A stretch of DNA of 64,000 bases from Apostichopus japonicus (Eukaryota; Echinodermata; Holothuroidea; Aspidochirotida; Stichopodidae), in assembly GCF_037975245.1 (NCBI RefSeq), contig NC_092566.1, positions 9,156,001 to 9,220,000 on the forward strand. Direction: 5' to 3'. The notes under the pieces are model-generated. The model saw only the letters and a program-made list of their open reading frames with translations. It made no database searches and was not told the origin of the DNA. Both the position numbers and the translations under genes were made by a program. This document shows, in pieces, positions 1-13,000 of the stretch. The stretch's first letter is position 1, and each line of letters starts with the position of its first letter.

Positions 1-453
1 CACTGATGTTACATCCAATTTATATATTTAACACTGATATCACATCCAGGTTATATGTTTAACACTGATATCTCATCCAGGTTATATGTTTAACACAGAT
101 ATCACATCCAGGTTATATGTTTAACACTGATATCACATCCAGGTTATATGTTTAACACAGATATCACATCCAGGTTATATGTTTAACACAGATATCACAT
201 CCAGGTTATATGTTTAACACTGATATCACATCCAGGTTATATGTTTAACACAGATATCACATCCAGGTTATATGTTTAACACAGATATCACATCCAGGTT
301 ATATGTTAACACTGATGTTACATCCAATTTATATATTTAACACAGATATCACATCCAGGTTATATGTTTAACACTGCTGTTATATCCAATTTATATGTTT
401 AACGCAGATATCACATCCAGGTTATATGTTTAACACTGCTGTTATATTTTAGC
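1..453. repeat. 31-bp minisatellite, about 14 copies
   Basis: Head-to-tail units of 31 bp with the core CACATCCAGGTTATATGTTT followed by AACACTGATAT. The period is exact between positions 61 and 300. Two variants alternate: a major one with CACATCCAGG and a minor one with TTACATCCAATTT, which recurs near 1, 305 and 375. The array continues beyond the left edge of the window. It lies in the GBF1 intron 5' of the first visible exon. There are no unique spacers. Confidence 0.95.
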
Positions 454-858
454 ACTGTTTTTTACAATTTTTGGCATTTTGGTCAGCAAATTTACTCAAG
501 GTTCCACCTCACAATATCTGTATAAATCTAAACTGTTCTATCAGGGTTGCCGGACAACTACCCCCCGGACAAATACCCCCGACAAATACCCCCCCCCCGG
601 ACATATACCCCGAGGACAAATACAAATAATTGTCCGGGTGGTAGATGTCCTGGGAGTATTCTCTGGGGGGGTATTTGTCCGGTCACGTCTATCAGTGCTA
701 TGCAAGATTTGGAAACCTTAAAGTAGAATAATAAAGAAGAACCTTACCATATTATCAAAGTTGTAACTCTATACACATTGCTCCCGTGAAGGTTGTTTGA
801 AAATGATCTTGCCGACAACTAAGAGTATATATTTCTGTTCCATTTTTGTTTCAAACAG
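454..858 (+). other. GBF1 intron, 3' part
   Basis: This sequence runs from the minisatellite to the first recognisable GBF1 exon. No reading frame here resembles GBF1. It contains one small inverted-repeat element (545-687) and ends in a pyrimidine tract with a CAAACAG acceptor at 853-858. Confidence 0.7.
545..687. mobile_element. Short TIR element with GGACAAATACCCC iterons
   Basis: The element starts GGTTGCCGGACAACTACC and its right end, read in reverse complement, is CGTGACCGGACAAATACC, giving imperfect terminal inverted repeats of about 18 bp. It is flanked by the 8-bp direct repeat TCTATCAG at 537-544 and 688-695. The inside is mostly repeats of GGACAAATACCCC, about five on the left and fewer inverted ones on the right. 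It has no coding capacity. The same architecture recurs in the longer element at 29732-30626. Confidence 0.75.
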
Positions 859-1012
859 AGACAGAGTCATGTCCATTTGGCAGACTATCTGCGATCACCT
901 CTACACCATCATCGTAGCTTCATCCGAGTTTAGCTACCTGGTTGAGAGGGCGGTGGTCGGCCTGCTGCGTATAGCCCTCCGTCTGCTCAGGAAGGAGGAC
1001 ATCTCGGGCCAG
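859..1012 (+). CDS. GBF1: GBF1 exon (first in window)
   Basis: The acceptor is TTTCAAACAG and the donor is CAG|GTCAGT. The first base completes a codon begun in the preceding exon, and the last codon is complete. The translation DRVMSIWQTICDHLY followed by ERAVVGLLRIALRLLRKE matches the alpha-helical segment of vertebrate GBF1 downstream of HDS1. The preceding exon is not in the window. Confidence 0.95.
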
Positions 1013-4000
1013 GTCAGTTGGACAAAACATTGATATATGGCCGAAAGCATTTCCTAACCTTGTAAACTGCATCTAATTACACTGGTATCAATAAGTGGAA
1101 TATCTGACCAAGATAAAATGGAGAATCATCTTTATAGATTCGTGTCAAATCTAAATCACTCGCCAGCTCGTCTAAGTGCAGGATTCAGAGTGCCCCAGAT
1201 GTGAAATGTTTTCCGTCGGAAAGAAGCAGGATTCTGTCTCATATCCCTGTACACAAACTTGCAGTGTATTAATATCGCACACAGTGTCTGTCTTATGTAA
1301 CGTCCAATGCTTTCTATTTCCTGAATAATTAATTAGTTGGTTTTGCTTCTGTTTAGTAATTGGTCTTCAAATAGAACAGTGTGGGTGTTATTGTTGTGTG
1401 GGTTGCCTTGGTTCCTTTGAGTATGGGTTAGAGTGGTAAACCAGGGTAGTAGGAATCATAGCCCAAACAAACAAACAAATATCAAGTTTTCTGCCATTTA
1501 ATTATCTGAACAAGTTGTCCAGAGGGCAAGTTTTGCTATTAGCCTCCGGCCATTCTTGATCTTTGCTTGATGAACAAAGTGAGGTGACAAGAAAAATTGC
1601 TCCCAATCCATTTCTGTGGTTCTTAAAATCTAACCTTTTTTAAATAAATACCCTTATCAATTGAGTTCATCAGTTTTTTAATAACCTTTTTTTAAAGGTC
1701 TTGGCTTCCCTTAAGATGCTCCTAATGATGAAGGTGTCCATCTTGCGCAAGGTCTCCCGCCAGGTGGCCTCGGGCCTCTACGAGCTGCTACGAACAAACG
1801 CTGCAAACATTCACACCTCGGAGGACTGGTGCACCCTCTTCACGCTCTTGGAGTGCGTCGGGGCGGGCACTCACCCCCCAGCCATGATTCGGGTGGACCT
1901 TCAGGAACCCAAAGAAGATCATGAGCATCCACTGGATTCTGGTAGGTCATTCCCCTCGAATACAGGGAATATCTGACGGATATTTCTAGACCAAAACTCC
2001 CCACGACCCGTTGCGTAGCCGACATTTCTGACGTCTAGAGCAAACTCCCCAATGTCACGATGCGTAGCCGACATTTTTCTGATGTTAAACCGTTGGTTAA
2101 GGTCGGACAATTGTTATGTGATACTTAGCTTGACAACCAATTGATTACCCCTTTGGTTGGGAGGGGGAGGGTGGGGAGGAGGTAGTTGTATGTTGCTACA
2201 CTGATCGTGTATGTCGATGCTCCCCCTCCCCACCACCGCAACCCCACCAACCTACACCCCCTTTTGACTTCATGCAAATCTCCTATGCTACCAGTTTCTA
2301 CATAACTTCAGGACATTTCGCATCCGACTCTCCAGGGTTGGTTTTAGGTTTGTGGTTGTTGTCACTGATGAACAAAATCCCTGGGTTCTGTTTTTGTTCC
2401 GTAAAGAGAGACAGAGTTGTCTCTGTACAGTCACAGCATCCGTTGTATGCGACGTTCCTGCCAGCCAAACTCTTAATGGTCCTCTGCTGTACTGCCATCT
2501 GTCAAACCTTGGATAGATAACCGATGCATCCATCTCCTGTTTCCTCTGTCAGTTTTATCTGTCAGGAAAGAATGTAATTGTGGTCAGAATCATCGATGAA
2601 GCATGAGTCAGAATTTGTCCATCAAACATATAAGTCTCTCAGGAAATCAGGAAGCAATCATCCATGAAATTGATAAATCATGATTCCTGGTCAATGAAAT
2701 TTGGTCTTCCTTTCATTCATTTGTGCAGGAGCTCAGTCAGACAGTGAATTATCCATTGACAGCCAGGAATCCAAAGAGACAGACCACGGTTACACCTCCG
2801 ACAGTGAACTCTACAAGAACAGACACGCTCACTCCGGCAACGAATCGGACGCTTCTACGAACAGTGGCAGTTGGCTCGTGGTAAGTATTTTTATATCTGC
2901 CACCGAGGATATGGAACTGTTCATCAATATTAGAAATCGTGCCTTTCCATTTGACCACAGTTAATTTTTTATTAGACACAACATTTAATTTAGATGCCAC
3001 GTTATATTTAGATGCCACTTTATAATTAGATACCACTTTATATTTAAATGCCACTGTACATTTAGATGTCACTTTGCATAATTGACACCATTTAGCAATA
3101 GCTGTCCATCAATCTATCCAATCACTTAATAATCCTTGTTTTTTTTAGAGTTTTTGGGTAGTTTTTTACTTATTGTCTCTATTGGTTTAGTTTACAAAAT
3201 GGCATCCCATGGAAATTCATGTAATTGTCTAATGTTTGATGAAAAGTTTTTCTTTTCGGAAATGAAAAAACTAATTACATCTCTTACCTTCGGTCAATAA
3301 GGTGAACAAAGACGGCAAATCAGCAATTCCCGAAAACCAGTTTGAGATTGCTCTCAGCAGTAAAATAACATTCCACGACAGCAAAGCGTTGAAGAAATGC
3401 TGCGAGTCGCTAGCGTTCCTGGTCCGAGATGCTGCTCACGTCACACCGTCCAACTTCGAAGCATGCATCCACGCCATCAGGACGTTTGTGGAAGCGACAG
3501 TTAATGGAGGTAAGGGCCCAGTGCTCTTTTCTTTTTTGTTCTTTTTATTATTGTCATCTTTTATGAGGGTAGTCCTGCTCAGTGCAGAAGCACTGTTTTC
3601 CAGAGGAGCCCTCAATATATTCTCATTTGCATGATTCCGCTATAGCCCTAATATGTTTGACTATATATTGGAAAAATAGGAGCCTTTCGTTTACAAAGTA
3701 GAGATATTTGTTAACTCAGTCTAAATAAGTAAGTGAGTAAGTCTATTTGTGGTCACAATCATATATCTGCTCCTAGTTAAGTGAGTTATGAAATGATTTA
3801 ATCCATACTAAAGATTTTGTGTCCCACAAATTGAATGTCATATTTTTATGAATGTTATGTTCGCAATGTCTGATATTTTGATACACCATTTTTCATCGCC
3901 ATCGTTGTGGTTTTGCTTAATAACTAAAAAAAAAATAACAGGTAATGGTAACATGCTCTGTATCATTCCTGGAACAATCATGTGATGGTCATAGGGTTTT

Positions 4001-7000
4001 GGCATATTCAATATAATTGCATTCTTTTTTTGTTATTTTTTAAAATTATTTCTGTCGCACAATGTATGGTGGGTATGTGCAACATTTGTTATATAACTCT
4101 ATGGGCTACCTCCAGGTAGAGAATGCCTGTTCTCGGCAATAAAATATCCCATGCAGACTAAAGGGGTTTACCAAGAGATGGAGACATTTTTTGGCAGACT
4201 TTGTTTGAAATGGCTCAGACCTGCCATAAAACAATCCCTCTAATTAACCTCTGGTGTTAATTATCCTGACCAGTAGAGTACTAAAACTGAGATTTGATAG
4301 TGTTAGCTCAGATTGCATTAAATTTTGAAATATATGTTTGGAATCCAAATTCCAAGCTCCTCTATCGGTCGACAAAGAATCTACCAAGTCTGTCCGTGTG
4401 TTTTTTTATGTTTCTAGGTGATGTAAGAAATATTGATTCATGCATATAGATATATGTAATATATATATTAATATAATGCAGTTTATGCAATGAAACATAA
4501 TATTTAAGTGTGTTGACAAATTACATTATAACCATTAGAAGCTGTGGTGTACTCTATATTAAAGCAGTGTATTAGAAATATTTAATTCATAAATATATAT
4601 ATGTCATATATAGATATTAATATAATACGATTATGCAATGAACCATAATAAGTGTGTTGACAAATTACATTATAACCATTAGAAGCTGTGGTGTACTCTA
4701 TATTAAAGCAGTGTATCGATGTAATATAATAGCATGTATAGGATACCGCTTCAGTGTGAAAGCACTTTTGTGACGTCTGTCCTCTTCTCGTCTGTCAACA
4801 GGAAAGGTATCTCACGAACAAAGGAAACAGCATACCGGCAAAGACAGGAAAGGGAAGAAGGGTCAACACAAGACAAAAGGCAAAATGACAAAGGCCAAGA
4901 CGGTACCGTCAGATATCTCGAGCATGGTGGACTGGCTGGAAGATGAAGATGTCCCACCGGGAGGGTACCAGTCTCTGTCCGTACAGGTGAGGAGGAAGGG
5001 GAAGGGGGCCAGGGGGAAGGGGGCCAGGGGGGAGGGGGTGTTGTCTGTTGTGAATGTCACGGTGAGATACCACAAGTGTCAAGATTCAATCTTCATTATT
5101 GGTCTTGGATGCTGTTATTTCCACATATTTCCTTGGGCTTGAAGGAATAGGTTGAAGAAAGATTTGATACATTTTTTGAGAGCCGAGCTATTCTGTGTTC
5201 TTCAAAACGATTCTATGACATCTCTCAGGTAAGCTTTAATTGATCATCAGCATCATTGCTTCACGACAAATTAAAAAAGCTTTTATATTCTGTTAAGCTT
5301 TTCGTAAGTATCGATGTAAAACATGGCCCGAGTACACCTACTCTGTGTCATGTCAATTTGTTAGATATTCTTCTTAATACCCTGGCTTCCCATAAACTTT
5401 GCCAGATAATTCCGTTTTGGGGTCAGTTATAAATAAGGAGTTCTTTTTTATCTTCAGAGACCAAGTCGTCTACTCGACCATGACAGTAAACAGATAGGAA
5501 TGTAGCACTCTGTATTCTCATACCAAAATGATTTGCTAAATATGTTTCAATCTTGGACATGATTTCGTTTACTTAAAAGTCCTGCCCATGATGTAAACGG
5601 AAAGATGCTTCGTCTTTCTTCGACTCCCACATCAACTCCCACGTCATCGAAAGTTTGGAAGGATTAAAAACCGCCAGTTAGTTGACAAACATCGAACCAA
5701 ATTAACACATTTCATGTTGTTTTGCCTCCCTTCCCACCCTAAGGAAAGAATTATACCGAAGGCCAAAGAAGTGAACCACACTCAGTAATTAGCTGCTTAT
5801 TATCCCAAATGTAATCATAAAGGTATTTAATAGATTATTGTCGGAGGTCCTACAAGATTTTTCACTCCCTGTTGTCATTATTTTTGTTCATCTGCAAGAA
5901 GAAGCCAAATTAAACCGTTTTAGTGTCAACGTTTCAAGTTAATAAAAAAATAAAATAAATCATGGTATGAAAGCCTTATGGTTGAATCCTGTGTTTTTTG
6001 TTTTTGCTTTTGTTTTGGTGGTTTTTTTGGTGTGGTTTCTCGTAATAATTATTCCCATTGGCACATTAACAAGGTAACCCACTCCCCTGTAGCTCAAGAA
6101 TAAAGTCAGACATAACCTCAGACTTAAAACCACTCGTCCACAATATTTTCTAATCTAGATGAATACCTAGAAGCATGCCTAAATGTTGATTTCTATTTGT
6201 ATTTATCCATTTTCTTGGGGGAGGGGGCTGGGTAATATTCCATTTTAACATTAATCGGAAAACAGACAGACGAGAAAATACCTACGTGGATGACGACAAT
6301 GTCGCCGAGGATGGTCGGCTTAATAATTGACTTTCGTGTATATGCATTCTGGAAGTGACAGACAAGATTTTGGACTGCTCTTTATCAAATATGATCAGTT
6401 GTCCAAAAATAAATTATAAAAATATGAAGGTATCTTTGCTTTAACTGGTGTTTCTTGTGGCATTGAAACCCTTTGATAGCTTTAAAGTTACATCTTTTTC
6501 TTTTTATTAATATTATTTTCTTGGATATATATATGTCCCTCCCTCCCTCCCTCCCTCCCTCCCTCCATGAACTTGTATTGGTGGAGGTCATGGGTCATTT
6601 AAGGTCAGCAGTGATCAAAATGCAAACTTCTTGTAAATACTGTATACATGTCAAGAAGGGAAGTTTGGGCGATCTCAATCGTAGTTTGGGATGCCCTCAT
6701 ACAGAGTTCAGAAAGCCTATTGTTTCGGGAAGGTATACATAGGTCAATTCGGGTCGGGAGAGGTCAATACAACGTTTTAAGAAAGGACACACTGATGGCT
6801 CTCATACCTTATGTGAGGTTTGCTCCAATTTGGTCAAAGGTCATTTTAGGCCAATGGACATCGAGACTGGAATCTTCCTGCACATCTTGTTCATAATAAG
6901 TGGACCTGTTTTTTGTCATCGGAATCCAGTCCTTTTTTTTTGGCTTGCATTTGTATGTATACAGAATTGAGTATCTTTTATATTTTCAAATATTTTTTTT

Positions 7001-10000
7001 TCATTTGTAGCTGCTGGATCTGATGCACACACTCCACACGAGGGCTGCATCCATCTTTAGTTCATGGGCCGAAGAAGAAAAGAGAGAAGGAAGGAATCGT
7101 ACGATAGATGCAGGAACCAGTGCACTGTGGGTAAAATGCTGGTGTCCATTATTACAAGGTAAGCGGCCCAAATGTCATCTTTCAAACAGATTCCTGGGCT
7201 GTGACGGTTGAAACCTTTAGCATGTACCAATTTGTAGCACAGAGTTCTCACTCTGGTAGTCAAAACAAATACTAAAAATTGTTCCCAGGAATCTGCCCAC
7301 AAAATGTACAAAAATACCGTGCTATCAAAAAAAGCATCACATAAAGTAGTACATGTGGTATTTTTGTATTTATCTTAATTAAAGACCACGGTTTATACCA
7401 TTTTCAACCCGACGGAGAAAATTGTGCTAAAAAGGTGAAAGTGAAAACAAAAACACTCCACTTATGGACTCAATAATATTTTTTAATATTTAACTGGCAA
7501 GTTCAGTTGAGGTGTATTTGGTAGGTAAGTTTGCTAGTAAGTTTTAAAGCTTGCATATTCATAGTATATCTTACCATCATAGCTGCTAACTGCCATAAAA
7601 TGCAGGACGTCTTGAGACTCGTGTTTGCATGACCCAGATTCCTCGACATACCAGAACATTAGCCGTCATCAGAATGTCTTGCATACGAAGGCCGTGCACC
7701 ACCGGTACATTCTAGACAAAGTGTCGAGAAATAACTTGAATAACTCAAAGATTAAAAAAGGGCTCGACTTAAAGGGCATGTTACTCTCTGACTTTGCTTT
7801 AAGCGTGGACTTTAAGGGTGACCCAAAAAAGTCTCATTTGTTGACTCCGTACTTCAAATTCTTCCGGGTTTCATCACCCACGGATTATTTATTCTAATTT
7901 TTTACTAAAACCAGTCGTACAACGAGCTGTGTAACTATTATCGTTAGGGTTTTGTACAGTGAATATAGCAGTCGTGAGCTTTTTAAAGTCTTAAGACAAC
8001 TTCACCCCACATGACTTTGTTAAATATAAATTTTGACCTTTAAAAGGTATTGTATTTATTTCTTTGTATTTATTTCTTTGTATTTATTTTGTATTGTATT
8101 TTGTATTGTATTTAATATGTATTTATTACTGTTTCATGAATGCAAAAATCCCATTTCCTACATCATTTATCTTTTCCACTTTTGTCTGAATATGTTCGTA
8201 AAGGAAGGTGGTGGTGTGGGGGGGGGTGGGGAAGGGAAATAGGGGAGGGTGGGAGTTGTCTTGCTTCATACCTCTTGGGCACTATATCAAACAGAATTAG
8301 CTGCATCAGCTGCAAAATCTCACGCAGCGAGGCTGAATCAATATCAAAACAAATGTTTACATCCTAGGCAGCCTGGCTAAGCTGGCTGCAGGATGCTGCA
8401 GCCTCCTAGAAATTGTACTTTTTGACAAAGTGCCTTAATCTGTATCCCACCGATTCCAGGACATTTTTCTCTATCGTAGCTACTCTTTTATTTCTCTAGG
8501 TGTCTGCGAATTAATTTCATGAGACGTAAAACACATTCGTCGCATTATTTGACCTACTTGTTTGGTACGCAACCCCCCGTGTGCACTTTGCGATGTTTTC
8601 CTTTCGTCGTCGACGGTTAACGTCTGGCACGTGGCATCTGACGGATTCCGTCAGGTGACAGTTTAGACGAGTCTGGATGTTTTCGACATCTAATCAGGTC
8701 CATTAATTAGAACAGTTTCACAAACCAGGGCACTTCACCCTGCAACTAGATCACCGTCACCCTGCCGGCAACGGCTAATAACTGATTACTCGTTAAAGAC
8801 CTCACGAGTCTGTCTTTTTCAAGTTTGCTTTCTTTCTCTTTTCTCCTCATTTCTGTTTGTTTGTTTCTTCTCTTTTTTGGGGGAAGTATGAAGCCTCTGG
8901 TTGTCCCTTTTTCTTTCTCCTGCTTCTTGTTTGGGATGAAAACAAGAGGCTTTGTCATTTTCAATGAAATTAATGGTGCAAGTCACAAGTTGTTTTAGGC
9001 AAATCTTAAAGCAATGTGCAGAAAAGAAATCAGTTTTAGTCTAGAGATTAAAATGAAAGCACTTCAACATATTGGAAGGGAGTGTTGTGAGTCAGACTAA
9101 CGTAAAGTGGGCAGAATAGGGTGAGAAGATAACACAGGGTTTGAAATCAGGGTCGGGGGGGGGTGGTTGGAGAGGGGGAGAGTGGCAAACCGGTCCTCGC
9201 AGCTTCCAACATCATCAAATGTGTTTTTCTTCCCCTTAGATTGATATGATTAATAACTGAGGGATTGTATGTTTTTTTTATCTTTATTTTTTTTTTCTCC
9301 GTTTTTTCAGGCATTGCCCGTCTGTGTTGTGATACAAGAAAACAAGTTCGCATGCAGGCCCTGACGTATCTGCAGAGGGCTCTGTTGGTACATGACCTTC
9401 AAACACTCTCTGCATTGGAATGGGAGTCTTGTTTCAGTAAAGTCTTATTCCCTCTGCTGGCCAAACTCTTGGAGAACAATACACACGATCCAATAGAAAT
9501 GGAGGAGACCAGAATGAGGGCAGCCAGTCTGCTATGCAAGGTAAGTAAATAGTAACCACGCAGTTTTAGAAGGACTGAGAACTTTTGGCATTTTCACTTT
9601 TGATGAAAAAAAAAAATATATGAGGGAAGAAGTTTGAAATATGTCAGTGTTGATATTTTCTCACCCCCCCCCCCTTCCAGTCGAAGTTTTCATCTACCTG
9701 CATCAAATATCAATTTCCCAGTACTTCTTTAACAAAAGAAAAACATGTTTGTGTTCATCAGTTTGACAAAATTCTCCTTTATTTTTTGTGGTTGTGGTTC
9801 CATAGGGCTTCCTGCAGCACTTGACTCCTCTACTCTCCCTGTCAACATTTACCGCTCTCTGGATGACCATCCTGGACTTTATGGACAAGTACATGAATGC
9901 AGATAAGAGTGAACTATTGGTAAGAGATATAATAATAATAATATTTGCTTTTTATATAGCGCTTTACACCAGCGATAGGTCTCAAAGCGCTTTATAGACG

Positions 10001-13000
10001 TTATATTACCCCTGGTCAATGATAACCTGTCCCAGAGACAATCCCTCCAGTCGGCAGCAGTTATATGCTGCGCCCAATGACAAGTTACCTCACAGGTACC
10101 CATTTAACCCCTGTGTGGAGAGAGGCAATTGAGATAAAGCATCTTGCCCAAGGACACAACGTAATGAACTAGGCCTGAATCGAACCAGCAAACCTTGGAT
10201 CACGAGTCCAACGCCTTAACCAATTGGCCACCACGCTGTATGTAAACTGGTCAGACTCTCTGTGTCTAGGCAGGTCATCTACACACAGCTGGTTCTGTTA
10301 TCAGCTCAGTTTCTCTGGCCATCAGCTACGTTTGAACATAACTGAACAGTCGGATGCAGTACTATTGTCACATCAGATTTGTAAAATCTTGAGAAAAGTC
10401 AACATCACCTTACGAGACCTACCACACCCATACCACACCCATACAAGTACCCTTATTTGTGTTTTAGCAGTATTTGCTATTGTATACCTTCACCTTATTG
10501 GTGTGTTCATGTTTTTTGTATGTGAGTATGTATTTAGACATCTAGGACTATAAGGAGAGCGTTGTGATCAAATGGGCTAGGGCAGAGGACTGCGGATCTA
10601 AGAATTTCAGGTTTGAGTCAGTTTGGCCCTGGTCATAAAATTGTGTCTTCGGGCAGGGGGCTTAATCTCTTCGTCCAACAGGTGAGTAAATTGTGACCTG
10701 TGAGGTAACTTGTCTATACAAGTTGTGTGAGTCGGTTTGTGGGGTGCAACCTATGGGAAGTCCCCGTGGGGGAAGGGAGGGGGAAGGGGCACGTTAAAGT
10801 GGCAAATGTTAGATCCCCAGAAGGGACCATTTTAATTGTACAGACCGAGAGAAGTTGTTTGAGAAGGTCTTGGCCTTGATACAAGACTGTGAACCTTCAA
10901 GTTGAACTTCCAAAGTTTATAATAAAGTTGACATCAAGCAATGAAATCAACCTAACTTAGTTAATGACATTATTTTCTTCAACTGTTGAGACGTGACTGA
11001 TAAATTGTGCCTTTATTGTGGACAAGAACATTGTAAGGGTGGGTGAGAGAAATTGTAAAAGAACTTTGTGAAAGAAATTTAATGAATCTGCACTGATAAG
11101 TATTCCTTTGATAATTTTGCAAACATTAATTTTTACCAATGTTCTTTTCAAGTTCAGTTAGGATTCCAGTCCGTAAATACACTTTGTGACCTTCCTTTTT
11201 TTTCTTTTTTTTTTTCTTTTTTTTTTTAATGTTTTCAAAATAGAGTGAAGCCATTCCTGAATCTTTGAAGAATATGTTACTAGTCATGCACACGGCTGGT
11301 GTCTTCGAGACTGACGGGGAAGACGACCCTGCCGCTCAACTCTGGGCCATGACCTGGGAGAGAATCGATTGTTTCTTACCAGGACTCAAGATTGAGGTCT
11401 TTAAACCGCACGAATCAGGTGAGGAGGGTGTCAGATAATACAGAGAACAATAGTTTTACACTCGCATATTAATATAAATTTTAGACACTTACTGGCATGC
11501 AGTGAGTGAGTGAGTGAGTGAGTGCGTGCGTGAGTGAGTGAGTGCGTGAGTCAGTCAGTGAGTCAGTCAGTGAGTGAGTCAGTGAGGGAGTCAGTCAGTG
11601 AGTGCATGAGTGAGTGCATGAGTGAGTCAGTCAGTGAGTCAGTCAGTCAGTCAGTGAGTCAGTCAGTCAGTGAGTCAGTCAGTCAGTGAGTGAGTGAGTG
11701 AGCGAGCGTGCGAGTGAGTTTTCTAAGCGCCTGGTCATATTTGCAGTGTACCTATCTGCCGTCGTCATGGAGACACCGGAGCGTAATGCATACTATGAGT
11801 TTGTTGTTGTTGTTACATTATTTAATTGATTGCAGTGTCTTTTAGAAATACTTATTTCCTCTGATTTGTTTCACGATTAATGGGACAAAAGAACGGTAAA
11901 TTTTTGCGATGACTTTATTTTGTGGGGGAGGACACATCAAACATTGCTTCTATAATTATTCCCACAGCTCGGACAACACCTGCTACTGTCCCTAAACAGG
12001 ATGCCATACCGAGGGACGGCTCTCCTCAGAGAGACGGCACAACTACCCAAGAAAAACCCGACACAAAACGTAAGTACGATAGTCTTCTCTGTACGTGTGT
12101 CTATTTGTCTGTCTGTGTGTCTGAAGATGTATCATATCGGATGTCTTGTTTAACTTTAAGTAGCTCTATTGTTCATTTAATGTCGACAAATGCTTTAATG
12201 CTGTTCAATACTTATGTCCCATAACAGCTTGACATATCAGTATAAAATATAAAATAATGTAGTAATGTATATATATTATATTTTTCTTTTTCTTATTTTT
12301 AAGTATTTTTCTAATGACCTGCTTTTAGCATGTTTCATACTTATGCGACAAAGTGTGACCAGGTAAAATAAATTAAAATCTGATTCAATTTTACGTTACT
12401 CTTTACTCGTTGAGAACATGGAACAAGATGTCTTAGTGAGAACAGTTTCAGTCATATTTCCAGTAATAGCCCCATCGGGTCTTGTGAAATCATTGACAGT
12501 ATGCCAGAAAGTTTCTTCAATCACATCATTACCGACCTAACTTGAAGTCTAATAATGCCTCAGGATACACCATTTGTCATCTTAATTTAAGATTCTTTTC
12601 GGGGGAGGATCCCACCGACCCCTACATGGGAGTAGCCTTTAACAATCCCTCTGCCACACCCCTAGTTTCTATAATCTTGGACCCGCATCTGGCCCTTCCA
12701 TTTGGCTCCTCCACCTGACCACTCCTCCACCTTCTTAATTGGTGTGTATGGTACTGTTTCTCAATGTTCATTGGAACTAAATATCTGTGATGTTATGATT
12801 TCCAATTTCAATTCATGTTCAAATTTAATATACTCAAATTGGGGTACCTGTTTTGTATAAGATTTTTGAAGGCAAGTTACTCTTGTTATCATGAAAGCAA
12901 TATGTTACATCGACTCTAAAGACACAAGTTTCACATCAATTCTTGTCCCTCTAGCGGAAGACACAGCGGTATCTGACCAACAGGAGGTCACCCCTGAGGA

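Larger units (their letters stand above)
9920..11243 (+). other. GBF1 intron with two SINEs
   Basis: The intron holds an antisense SINE (9929-10237) and a sense SINE (about 10549-10800). It ends in a long T-rich tract before AAAATAG. Nothing else was recognised. Confidence 0.9.

Noticed and set aside
1-453. Possible CRISPR-like array
   Set aside because: Units are contiguous 31-bp tandem repeats without unique spacers, and the DNA is clearly eukaryotic.
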